A stretch of 31,922 nt of DNA. Source: a virus. A program made the translations under genes and the position numbers. Shown here piece by piece: positions 8,260 to 16,033 of the stretch (position 1 is the stretch's first letter; every line of letters starts with the position of its first letter). Below the pieces are notes generated by a model that was given only the letters and a program-made list of their open reading frames with translations, ran no database searches and was not told the origin of the DNA. The DNA lies in the IMG/VR virus record IMGVR_UViG_3300020175_000022, positions 1-31,922 of that record; one strand, 5' to 3'.

Positions 8260-9714
8260 ATGGGATTTAACACATCTACAGGATTAGGTGGATCATTTTC
8301 ACTAACTCCTATGCCAAGTCCAACAGTAAGTGATAACAACTACTTAGACTTAGCAAACACTGCCAACCAAGGGTGGGCGCAACAATATTTACCTGAATTA
8401 TACGCTGAAGAAGTTGAAAGATACGGAAACCGTACAATTGGTGGATTTTTACAAATGGTAGGCGCTGAAATGCCTATGGAATCTGATCAAGTAGTTTGGT
8501 CTGAACAAAATAGATTACATATTGCATATAAAAGTTCTGGAGCTGCTGGATCTGCTACTAGTATTGAAGTAGAAGCAAAAGCTAACAGTACTATATCTTT
8601 AGGGTCTTCTAATACTAACTCTTTAAGAGTAGGTAACACTGTTTTAGTAACAGACGCTGCTACAGGTCTTAAAACTGTTCAGTGTTATGTTTCAACTTCT
8701 ACTGGAGTTGCTAGTGACGCTGGTACTGTTGATGCTACTTTATTACCTTATAAATTTGCTAGTTTATCTACTGCAGGTTTTGTTGATAATGAGCAATTAA
8801 ACATATTTGTATATGGTTCTGAATTTGCTAAAGGTTCTGCTTCTATGGCAGGAGAGCTTAAGCCACAATTCCAAAAGTATGACAACAGACCAATTATCAT
8901 TAAAGATCACTTTAAGATTTCTGGATCTGATACTGCTCAAATTGGATGGGTTGAAACAACTGATGAATCTGGACAAACTGGATATTCTTGGTATTTAAAA
9001 GCTGCTGGAGAAACTAGATTACGTTTTGAGGACTACTTAGAAACTTCTATGGTAGAATCCGTAAAAGGTATTCCTGGAACTTCTGTTGCTGATACTGCTA
9101 TTGCAGACTCAGGAGATAGTTTTGGTACTGAAGGTTTATTTGCTGCTATTGAAACAAGAGGTAATGTATTTGAAGACTTAGCTTCTTTAGGAGACTTTGA
9201 TCTTTTACTTAAAAATCTTGATAAGCAAGGTGCTATTGAAGAGAACATGTTATATACTAACCGTTCTTTAGCTCTTACTTTAGATGATATGGTTGCTGGA
9301 TTAAACTCTAACTATCAAGGTGGTGCTTCTTTTGGTGTATTCCAAAACGATGCTGACATGGCATTAAACTTAGGTTTCTCTGCTTTCCGTAGAGGATCTT
9401 ACGATTTCTACAAGTCAGACTGGAAATACTTAAACGATGCTGCTGCAAGAGGTGGTTTTGGAGGGGGATGTTTAATTCCTGCTGGAACTTCTACCGTATA
9501 TGACCAATCATTAGGTAAAAACATGAATCGTCCTTTCTTACACGTAAGATATAGAGCTTCACAAACTGATGACAGAAGATTAAAGTCTTGGGTTACTGGT
9601 TCTGTTGGATCTGCTTCTTACACTGGAGATGACGTAATGGAAGTACATTATTTATCTGAAAGATGTTTAGTAGTTCAAGGAGCTAATAACTTTGTGATGC
9701 TAAAAGAATCATAA
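8260..9714 (+). CDS. Major capsid protein
   Basis: A 484-residue protein after the scaffold gene and the best candidate for the main shell subunit. The N-terminus is Gly/Ser/Pro-rich and flexible (MGFNTSTGLGGSFSLTPMPS), followed by WAQQYLPELYAEEVERYGNR and long mixed alpha/beta sequence of neutral composition, as expected for an HK97-fold shell protein. Near the end are RPFLHVRYRASQTDDRRLKS and LSERCLVVQGANNFVMLK. Codon use is rich in GCT, TCT, GGA and TTA and looks smoother than in neighbours, consistent with a highly expressed gene (seen by eye, not computed). The leader is A-rich (AAAAAAACAAACAAATG). No maturation cleavage site is obvious. Confidence 0.85.
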   Translation: MGFNTSTGLGGSFSLTPMPSPTVSDNNYLDLANTANQGWAQQYLPELYAEEVERYGNRTIGGFLQMVGAEMPMESDQVVWSEQNRLHIAYKSSGAAGSATSIEVEAKANSTISLGSSNTNSLRVGNTVLVTDAATGLKTVQCYVSTSTGVASDAGTVDATLLPYKFASLSTAGFVDNEQLNIFVYGSEFAKGSASMAGELKPQFQKYDNRPIIIKDHFKISGSDTAQIGWVETTDESGQTGYSWYLKAAGETRLRFEDYLETSMVESVKGIPGTSVADTAIADSGDSFGTEGLFAAIETRGNVFEDLASLGDFDLLLKNLDKQGAIEENMLYTNRSLALTLDDMVAGLNSNYQGGASFGVFQNDADMALNLGFSAFRRGSYDFYKSDWKYLNDAAARGGFGGGCLIPAGTSTVYDQSLGKNMNRPFLHVRYRASQTDDRRLKSWVTGSVGSASYTGDDVMEVHYLSERCLVVQGANNFVMLKES

Positions 9715-9740
9715 TATTAACCTTTAAAAACTAAATAAAA

Positions 9741-10067
9741 ATGGAAAAATTTTTAATATTTATTGATGCAGCTGATGATGCTGCAATGTACCCGGTATCA
9801 AGAATTCAGTCTGTGACTGTTGCTGCTGATGCTACTATATTAATCAAATTTGCACCAGGTAGCCTCGGAGAAGGGCAAGCTGCTAGTGTTGACGTTGTTA
9901 CTTTAACTTGTACAGCCAACAAAGAACTTAAAGTTTTCAAATCTATTGCTGATGCAATTGGGGGTAAAAGCTTTAAATCTAGTGGGTTTATAGTTGTAGC
10001 TGATGATGTAAACAGTTCATATGTTGATTCTGATATTACTGCTTGTGCTATAGCACTTGATGCATAA
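9741..10067 (+). CDS. Small protein after the capsid gene, possible head decoration
   Basis: A 108-residue, Ala/Val/Asp-rich, predicted all-beta protein (MEKFLIFIDAADDAAMYPVSR, then VTVAADATILIKFAPGS and CTANKELKVFKSI). It starts 26 bases after the major capsid gene behind an A-rich leader and precedes the hairpin-bearing gap at 10068-10195. Small beta proteins in this position are often capsid decoration or stabilising proteins, but decoration domains have no universal signature and I see no direct proof. The length and single-domain look are compatible with that role. An alternative is a small head-tail joining protein. Confidence 0.55.
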   Translation: MEKFLIFIDAADDAAMYPVSRIQSVTVAADATILIKFAPGSLGEGQAASVDVVTLTCTANKELKVFKSIADAIGGKSFKSSGFIVVADDVNSSYVDSDITACAIALDA

Positions 10068-10075
10068 TAACTAAT

Positions 10076-10115
10076 GTAATATTACCCTCGTTATAATTAC
10101 GGGGGTAATTATTAC
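10076..10115 (+). terminator. Strong hairpin after the capsid/decoration genes, possible terminator
   Basis: Stem arms 10076-10091 and 10099-10115 pair as GTAAT plus ATTACCCTCGT with ACGGGGGTAAT plus ATTAC: 16 base pairs including one U-G pair, a single bulged T at 10110 and a 7-base loop TATAATT. The following sequence is only moderately T-rich (TCTTATAC), so it could attenuate transcription after the highly expressed capsid genes or protect the mRNA 3' end rather than stop transcription fully. Confidence 0.6.
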
Positions 10116-10123
10116 TCTTATAC

Positions 10124-10163
10124 GACAATAGCCTGTTATTATATATATAAACTAGCTATCGTC
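10124..10163 (+). other. Second inverted repeat in the 10068-10195 gap
   Basis: GACAATAGC at 10124-10132 can pair with GCTATCGTC at 10155-10163, with one A-C mismatch and a 22-base loop made largely of alternating T and A. It lies 8 bases after the stronger hairpin and before the repeated leader. It could be RNA structure or an inverted protein-binding site around an AT-rich promoter core; the sequence does not decide between these. Confidence 0.4.
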
Positions 10164-10174
10164 ACATTTTACAA

Positions 10175-10198
10175 ACTATTAAATTATATTATATTATG
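10175..10198 (+). repeat. Repeated AT-only leader, copy 2
   Basis: Matches 7021-7044 at 23 of 24 positions and ends, like that copy, on the start codon of a gene (10196). See copy 1. The two genes served, the scaffold and the 276-residue protein, are otherwise unlike in sequence. Confidence 0.7.
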
Positions 10199-11026
10199 GC
10201 AGCAAAAAAAGCGCCAGCAAAGAAAGTTGAGGTTGCTCCTCAGCAAAATGTAGTGGCTAAAGCCGCTCCAATAGTACAACAACCAGTTAAACCAAGCTGG
10301 GAAATAAAAGATAGGCAGTATTATCTAACTGCAATGAGCCCTTTAAGTTATGTATTAACTTCAAAATCTACACCTAGAAAACCATTATTATGGTTTGATG
10401 AAAGCGCAGGCTATAATAGGGAAATAAGATATGCTAGCAACCAAAGGTCTTGTTTTATAGATGAACAAGATGGTAATGTGATACTTGATCATATTATTTT
10501 TGAAGAAGGAGTACTTAATGTACCTAAAACAAATCAACCTTTGCAAAAACTTTTAAGTTTATATCATCCTAAAAAAGATTATATTTACACAGAAAGAGAT
10601 GAAGTTGCTGAAGCAAAAGAAGATTTAGTGGATATTGAAACTGAAATGAAAGCTTTAAATACCGCAATGTCAATTGAAATAGATCAAGCTGAAGCTATAC
10701 TTAGAGTAGAACTTGGCTCATCTGTTGATACAATGAGTTCTGCAGAGCTTAAAAGAGATTTATATATGTTTGCTAGATACAATCCAGTTTTGTTCTTAGA
10801 ATTAGTAAATGACGATAATGTAATGCTTAGAAACCTAGCAATAAAAGCTAGCGAAATGGGTATTATAGCTTTATCTCAGGACCAAAGAACTTTTACCTGG
10901 GGTACAAACAATAAAAAATTGATGACAGTACCCTTCGATGAAAACCCGTATTCTGCATTTGCAGCTTACTTGAAAACAGACGAAGGAGTAGAAATCTTCA
11001 AATCAATAGAAAAAAAGTTAAAATAG
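10196..11026 (+). CDS. Conserved-looking phage protein between capsid and connector genes, unknown
   Basis: A 276-residue protein. The N-terminus is Ala/Lys/Pro-rich and disordered (MAAKKAPAKKVEVAPQQN). Residues about 35-125 form a mixed domain with SPLSYVLTSKSTPRKPLLWF, REIRYASNQRSCFIDEQDGN and LQKLLSLYHPKKDY. The rest is mostly helical, with MSIEIDQAEAILRVELGSS and LMTVPFDENPYSAFAAYLKT. I recall very similar blocks (SPLSYVL, LLSLYHP, VPFDENPYSA) in marine phages, always as hypothetical proteins. A strong hairpin lies on each side and the gene has the repeated leader, so its expression may be tuned separately from its neighbours. It could be a head completion or assembly factor; no motif decides this. 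Confidence 0.75.
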   Translation: MAAKKAPAKKVEVAPQQNVVAKAAPIVQQPVKPSWEIKDRQYYLTAMSPLSYVLTSKSTPRKPLLWFDESAGYNREIRYASNQRSCFIDEQDGNVILDHIIFEEGVLNVPKTNQPLQKLLSLYHPKKDYIYTERDEVAEAKEDLVDIETEMKALNTAMSIEIDQAEAILRVELGSSVDTMSSAELKRDLYMFARYNPVLFLELVNDDNVMLRNLAIKASEMGIIALSQDQRTFTWGTNNKKLMTVPFDENPYSAFAAYLKTDEGVEIFKSIEKKLK

Positions 11027-11031
11027 TGTGA

Positions 11032-11080
11032 TTATTATAAGTAGTGCATCTGCTTAATAGTGGCTGCACTACTATAATAA
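11032..11080 (+). other. Long mRNA hairpin just before a start codon
   Basis: GTAGTGCA (11041-11048) pairs perfectly with TGCACTAC (11065-11072), and the stem continues as TTATTATA (11032-11039) with TATAATAA (11073-11080), leaving one bulged A at 11040: 16 pairs around a 16-base loop. It starts 6 bases after one stop codon and ends 10 bases before the ATG at 11091. What follows is A-rich rather than T-rich, so it does not look like a rightward terminator; RNA processing, stability or initiation control fits better. Confidence 0.65.
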
Positions 11081-11090
11081 AAATAAAAAT

Positions 11091-11825
11091 ATGGCGATTG
11101 ACGTAAACAAAGTATATACTACAGTTTTATCTATAATAAATAAAAAGGGTAGTGGTTATTTAACACCAGATAATTTTAATAAAATAGCTAAGGTAGTACA
11201 ATTAGAATTACTAGACAGAGCCTTCTATGAATATAATAGAGCTGTAACAAGCCAATCGAGAGGAAGAGGGGTTGAAGGTTACGGTGATATTCCTAGAAAA
11301 ATACAAGACAAGATAGATCCATTTTGCGCAACAGATACTATAAGTTTATCTTCAGGTGTTGGGTCTTTACCAACAGCGTCTTCTGGCACATATAATGTAA
11401 CAGGAGTATATAATATTATAAATGTTTCATCTACAGATAATTTAACTCAAATAGAAAGAATAGATAAATCTAAACTAAGCTTTTTATTAGCCTCACCATT
11501 AACAGCGCCATCTACTACATTTCCTATGTATTATGTTAGCTCTGATTCTATATACGTATACCCAACTACTTTAACATCGGTTTCAATGTACTACATTGGT
11601 ACACCAGCTGATCCTAAATGGAATTCAACGGTTGATACCGCTAGTTTTGGTACACCTATATACACTTATACAACTTCGGGTTCTACAAATTTCACACTAC
11701 ACCCTTCGGATGAAGTAGATTTAATATTAGGTATTCTACAATACTTTGGTATAACAATTAAAGATCCTTTAGTTATACAGTCTGCAATGCAAGAACAACA
11801 ATCAATAACACAACAAGAGCAATAA
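11091..11825 (+). CDS. Probable head-tail ring/connector protein
   Basis: A 244-residue protein. The helical N-terminus (VYTTVLSIINKKGSGYLTPD, then FNKIAKVVQLELLDRAFYEY) leads into a Ser/Thr-rich beta middle (YYVSSDSIYVYPTTLTSVSM) and a C-terminal helix with HPSDEVDLILGILQYFG and a Gln-rich end. I recall related proteins of marine phages at the same place, before the adaptor and nozzle genes. In crAss-like virions, several ring proteins sit under the portal, and this is a reasonable candidate for one. The start is set by the ATG 10 bases after the hairpin. It is followed after one base by the adaptor-type gene. The role is inferred from gene order. Confidence 0.6.
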   Translation: MAIDVNKVYTTVLSIINKKGSGYLTPDNFNKIAKVVQLELLDRAFYEYNRAVTSQSRGRGVEGYGDIPRKIQDKIDPFCATDTISLSSGVGSLPTASSGTYNVTGVYNIINVSSTDNLTQIERIDKSKLSFLLASPLTAPSTTFPMYYVSSDSIYVYPTTLTSVSMYYIGTPADPKWNSTVDTASFGTPIYTYTTSGSTNFTLHPSDEVDLILGILQYFGITIKDPLVIQSAMQEQQSITQQEQ

Positions 11826-11826
11826 T

Positions 11827-12726
11827 ATGGGATTATTAGACGGACAAACAAGTCAAGATTACTACGAAGCTTCGGTATTCGGAGGTTATCAATATACATC
11901 TATAAAGGAAATTGTAGATAATTTTATGATTGCTTATGTAGGTGACGGTAAACTTATTGATAGAGTTGCAAAATCCGATGTAATATTTCATGCAAAAAGA
12001 GGATTGCAAGAGTTCAGCTACGATGTTTTAAAAACAGTTAAACTTCAAGAGGTAGAATTAGGAGCGTCACTTTCTATACCTATGCCGCAAGACTATGTTA
12101 ACTATGTTAAAATATGTTATATAGACAACTCTGGTATTCGTAGGATCATTTACCCTACTAGACTAACTGCAAACCCGACAGAAGCGCCTATACAAGATAA
12201 TAACTATGATTATGTATACGATTCTAATGGTGACATTGTAGAGGGTAGTTCAATTACAGAGGAAAAGTGGAAAAACTTTGATACTAAAAATGTAACAGGG
12301 GATTTATCTTCAGAAGACAGTGTGTATTTAACAACTAATGATTACTTAAGAAGCGATTACGGTAGAAGATACGGATCAACACCGGAAACTACTCAGGTAA
12401 ACGGATTTTTTACAATTAATGAAAGAACAGGTAGCTTTGCTTTTAGTAGTGATTTAGCAGGCAAAATAATAGTTGTAGAATATATATCTGACGGACTAGG
12501 CACTGATGCTGAAATGAAAATTAATAAACTTGCAGAAGAAGCATTGTACAAACACATAGCTTATAACGTTTTAGCTGCAAAAAGAAATATATCAGAATAT
12601 ATAGTACAAAGATATAAGAAAGAAAAAAGAGCATCACTTAGAAACGCTAAATTAAGATTATCAAATATGAAGCTATCTGAGATGACTCAGGTAATGAGAA
12701 ATAAATCAAAACAAATAAAACACTAG
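11827..12726 (+). CDS. Adaptor / tail tubular A-type protein (T7 gp11, P22 gp4 class)
   Basis: A 299-residue protein between a ring-type protein and the nozzle gene. Helical N-terminal part: IKEIVDNFMIAYVGDGKLID and VIFHAKRGLQEFSYDVL. Then a beta insertion with SLSIPMPQDYVNYVKICYID and GRIIVVEY-like strands, and a C-terminal helical bundle (EALYKHIAYNVLAAKRNISE, then QRYKKEKRASLRNAKLRLSN). Helices at both ends with a beta region containing the 'lP.dy....kv' pattern is the layout of tail tubular A and gp4-like adaptors, which bind under the portal and seal the filled head. The gene starts 1 base after its left neighbour and is followed by the nozzle gene after 3 bases. Confidence comes from architecture and gene order. 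Confidence 0.65.
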   Translation: MGLLDGQTSQDYYEASVFGGYQYTSIKEIVDNFMIAYVGDGKLIDRVAKSDVIFHAKRGLQEFSYDVLKTVKLQEVELGASLSIPMPQDYVNYVKICYIDNSGIRRIIYPTRLTANPTEAPIQDNNYDYVYDSNGDIVEGSSITEEKWKNFDTKNVTGDLSSEDSVYLTTNDYLRSDYGRRYGSTPETTQVNGFFTINERTGSFAFSSDLAGKIIVVEYISDGLGTDAEMKINKLAEEALYKHIAYNVLAAKRNISEYIVQRYKKEKRASLRNAKLRLSNMKLSEMTQVMRNKSKQIKH

Positions 12727-12729
12727 CAC

Positions 12730-15700
12730 ATGGCTGAAGATAAAAAAGCATTTCTTCAGGGTAAAATGAATAAAGACATTGACGCTAGGCTCTTACCTAA
12801 CGGGGAATACCGTACGGCTCAAAATATTCAAATTTCTACTTCTGAAGCTCAAGACGTTGGTACAATTCAAAACATAAAAGGTAATTCATTAGTGCCTTTA
12901 AGACTGCTAGATGGTTTCAATAATTTAGAAACTATAGGTAGCTATTTTGATGAACCCAATGATAGAACATTTTATTTCATAACTAACTACACTTGTCCTA
13001 ACTCTACAGAAGGAGGATTAATAGGAGCATCTGACGGACCAAAAACAGCTAAGCAACAAGAAACAGAAGGTACTACTGAATTAAACCCTGAACAATTGTT
13101 TTGTGCAATACTAATGTATAAGCAAGATGGCAGTATTTCAGTTTTATCTCAAGGTTTATTTTTAAACTTTTCCAAAACTCACGAAATAACTGGTGTTAAT
13201 ATTTTAAATAACTTGTTATTTTTTACAGACAACTTCAACCAACCTAGAAGAATAAATATATCAACAGCCTTAAATAATTCTAGCTTCTATGATTCTGAAA
13301 GAAAGATTAGTGTTGCTAAGTTTGCTCCGTTCTATCCTTTAAGACTACTAGATAGCTCTAATGACTCTTCAGCTACTACGGACGCAGATATAGAATCAGA
13401 CTTTTTAGAAAATCAATTTGTTAGGTTTAGCTATAGGTTTAGATATGAAGATGGTGAATATTCCACAATAGCTCCGTTTACTCAAGCGGTTTTTTTACCT
13501 GAAATATACAAAGATGGTACAGGATTATCTTTAGATCAAATAAAAAAGATGGCTCAGAATAATGAGCTAGACAGTATGATTAATTGTATAAATAAAATTA
13601 TTTTTCAATTAAAAATGCCTGAAAACTCTTCAAATGTATTTAATACATATCAAATAAAAGAAGTCCAAATACTATGTGCTATTGACGGTGACCTACCTAT
13701 TAGAGTCGTAGATGTATTACCAAATTCAACTACCGTGTCTAACACTGGGATTATAGATTATACCTATGAATCTTCAGAGCCTTTTAAGACACTACCTAGA
13801 AGCCAAGGAACAAGAGTATTTGATAATGTTCCTTTAAAGGCGCAATCGCAAGAAATTATAGGTAACAGGGTAGTGTACGGAAACTATATTGAGAAGAGAA
13901 GTTTAAATAAAACAAAATTAAATTTTGAAGTTAATACTTCTTTAAAAAACGCACAAGATTCCAGCAATAGCGATTACCTTTATAAAGAATACAAATATCA
14001 TTCTATAAAACAAAGAAGAGAATATCAAGTAGGAGTTATCCTATCTGATATATTTGGCAGACAATCACCGGTTGTATTACCTATAGAGCTTAACGGAAAA
14101 ACATCGTTAAAAAGATCTTCAGCATATGTTCCTGCTAAGTCAAAAGATTTGTTTGATTCTAGTGTTTGGAATGATTACTCTGTAGATTCAAATAATATAG
14201 AAAACTGGGGGGATGTTTTAAGAATTAGGTTTGAAGATATAATAGGTGACGCATATGATCCTAGTACTAATCCTTATGGGTGGTATTCGTATAGAATAGT
14301 TGTAAAACAACAACAACAAGAGTATTACAATATATACGGAGATGGTATAGCTAGAAATACTAATAGCCCAACGGCTTTAATAAACTTAGCTGGTGATAAT
14401 GTAAATAAAGTACCCAGAGATGTTACGGATACTGATAGAGAAACAGGTTTAGCCGGTAGTAAAATTAGACTATATCCTAAGGTTGTTAATTACAACGTTA
14501 GGTCTATTGTTAGCGGAACCGGAAGTGGAACAACTACAGACACTGATCATGCTTTATATGAGGCTCCTTATGTGCCAAACGTAGGGGGGTTGTTGTCTTC
14601 AGATGGTTTACTAAATGTTATTGAAATAGGTACGCTCAAAGAGCATGGGATGGATCCAGAAATAAACTTTGGCGAAGCGTATTTTGATAGTACTTTATTA
14701 CGGATAAGTGGTGTTAGAAAGGGTCGGTTATTAGCTAAAATAGCATTACCGGATAGTACAACAAATTTACCAACAGAGGCAAACCAAGGTGCTATTTCTG
14801 TTTTTGAAACCGAACCTTTTAATTCTAAAATAGATATATTTTACGAAACTTCTTCAGCTGGATTAGTATCTGATATTAACACTGCTGTATTATCTTCATT
14901 TACAGGTTTAAATAAAATTAATATACAGAAATTTAGCGGAGGTATACAAGAAAGTGATCCGATAGGAAGTAAAGTAGGTATAGTTACCGCTTCTAACGAT
15001 CAAGGACAACAAGATGCTACTATAACTCTTTTAAGCGTTGAACAAGTAAGTAACGAACCAGGAAGCTCTTCTACTGTTTTACGAGATTTTTTTGAAATTG
15101 TAGAAGATCTAGCAGAAAATAAATACTATATTAAAACAAAAAAAGAATTTTTTTATGGGAAGTATGGTTATTCTTACACGTTTAATATCCAAGCAGTCTT
15201 TGGAGGGGAAACAATTACAAGAGCTATAGAAAATTATACTATATCTTCAGGAGGGCAATTTGAAGAGCGTATTAAATTAGAAAATGCTTTACCTGTTTTA
15301 ACATTAACTAACGATAATGAAGGTTTTGCTTATAGCACAGGAAGCGAAATAATACCTGTAAGTGAAGACGATTCAAGCGCAAACGAACCTGTGCTAATAG
15401 GTAGAATGGGGGCTGTAAATGGTTCTGCAGTTGTAGCGGACCAAAGCTTTGGCCTTATATTTAAAGATGTAAATAATCCAGTAACCGATCCTACAGACGC
15501 GTTCCCTTTTATTGTAAATGAGGCGAGTGGTGAAATATTTATAAGACAAGGAGCAAGTTTAACACCTGGAAATGTTTCAATGACTATAACGGTTTTTGAA
15601 GATGAAATAGAAAATATAGTAGATGCGGATGGCAACAAACCATTTACAAACAAAGAAATTAAAATAATAGTAAGCATAGGTCAGACATCAGGGTTTAAAA

Positions 15701-15993
15701 CAATTTATCTCACACCAGATGCCGACCCTAGTCCTTGGACAGGATTTCCGGAATTTCAAAGCGCTTCAGATGCAGAAAGACGGACTTCTGTAGCTGTCTC
15801 ACATAACGGGGAACAAGATCTTCCAGAAGTAGGTGATGAGGTTAGGATTGGAGACAGGGATGCTCCAGGAGGCTCCAGGCCTTTTACGGGTAGAAGTTTA
15901 TGGTGGGGAGCGCACGTTGGAACTGGAGAAATTTCTGTAGAAGCAATTCAAGTGGATTCACAAGGTATTGTTATAGAAGCACAAGGCCTATAA
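12730..15993 (+). CDS. Nozzle / tail tubular B-type protein, N-terminal portion
   Basis: A 1087-residue virion protein starting MAEDKKAFLQGKMNKDIDAR, with LLPNGEYRTAQNIQIST close behind. This opening is one I recall from nozzle-type (T7 gp12-like, crAss muzzle/stabilisation) proteins of marine phages. It continues with beta-propeller-like repeats (FTDNFNQPRRIN) and SYRFRYEDGEYSTIAPFTQA. Residues about 857-985 look like a cadherin-like beta domain (FPFIVNEASGEIFIRQG, then MTITVFEDE), and 986-1087 form a further beta module rich in Gly, Pro and Trp. The matching C-terminal part of a nozzle appears in the next gene in a different frame, so the ancestral protein seems to have been split. The added domains may act in receptor contact; that is inference. 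Confidence 0.75.
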   Translation: MAEDKKAFLQGKMNKDIDARLLPNGEYRTAQNIQISTSEAQDVGTIQNIKGNSLVPLRLLDGFNNLETIGSYFDEPNDRTFYFITNYTCPNSTEGGLIGASDGPKTAKQQETEGTTELNPEQLFCAILMYKQDGSISVLSQGLFLNFSKTHEITGVNILNNLLFFTDNFNQPRRINISTALNNSSFYDSERKISVAKFAPFYPLRLLDSSNDSSATTDADIESDFLENQFVRFSYRFRYEDGEYSTIAPFTQAVFLPEIYKDGTGLSLDQIKKMAQNNELDSMINCINKIIFQLKMPENSSNVFNTYQIKEVQILCAIDGDLPIRVVDVLPNSTTVSNTGIIDYTYESSEPFKTLPRSQGTRVFDNVPLKAQSQEIIGNRVVYGNYIEKRSLNKTKLNFEVNTSLKNAQDSSNSDYLYKEYKYHSIKQRREYQVGVILSDIFGRQSPVVLPIELNGKTSLKRSSAYVPAKSKDLFDSSVWNDYSVDSNNIENWGDVLRIRFEDIIGDAYDPSTNPYGWYSYRIVVKQQQQEYYNIYGDGIARNTNSPTALINLAGDNVNKVPRDVTDTDRETGLAGSKIRLYPKVVNYNVRSIVSGTGSGTTTDTDHALYEAPYVPNVGGLLSSDGLLNVIEIGTLKEHGMDPEINFGEAYFDSTLLRISGVRKGRLLAKIALPDSTTNLPTEANQGAISVFETEPFNSKIDIFYETSSAGLVSDINTAVLSSFTGLNKINIQKFSGGIQESDPIGSKVGIVTASNDQGQQDATITLLSVEQVSNEPGSSSTVLRDFFEIVEDLAENKYYIKTKKEFFYGKYGYSYTFNIQAVFGGETITRAIENYTISSGGQFEERIKLENALPVLTLTNDNEGFAYSTGSEIIPVSEDDSSANEPVLIGRMGAVNGSAVVADQSFGLIFKDVNNPVTDPTDAFPFIVNEASGEIFIRQGASLTPGNVSMTITVFEDEIENIVDADGNKPFTNKEIKIIVSIGQTSGFKTIYLTPDADPSPWTGFPEFQSASDAERRTSVAVSHNGEQDLPEVGDEVRIGDRDAPGGSRPFTGRSLWWGAHVGTGEISVEAIQVDSQGIVIEAQGL

Positions 15994-16033
15994 TTATTAA
16001 TAAATAAATAAATAAACACGTAATATTATTATT

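Noticed and set aside
10124-10163. tRNA or riboswitch in the 10068-10195 gap
   Set aside because: No cloverleaf, CCA-adjacent acceptor stem or known aptamer core could be drawn; only two simple inverted repeats are present.
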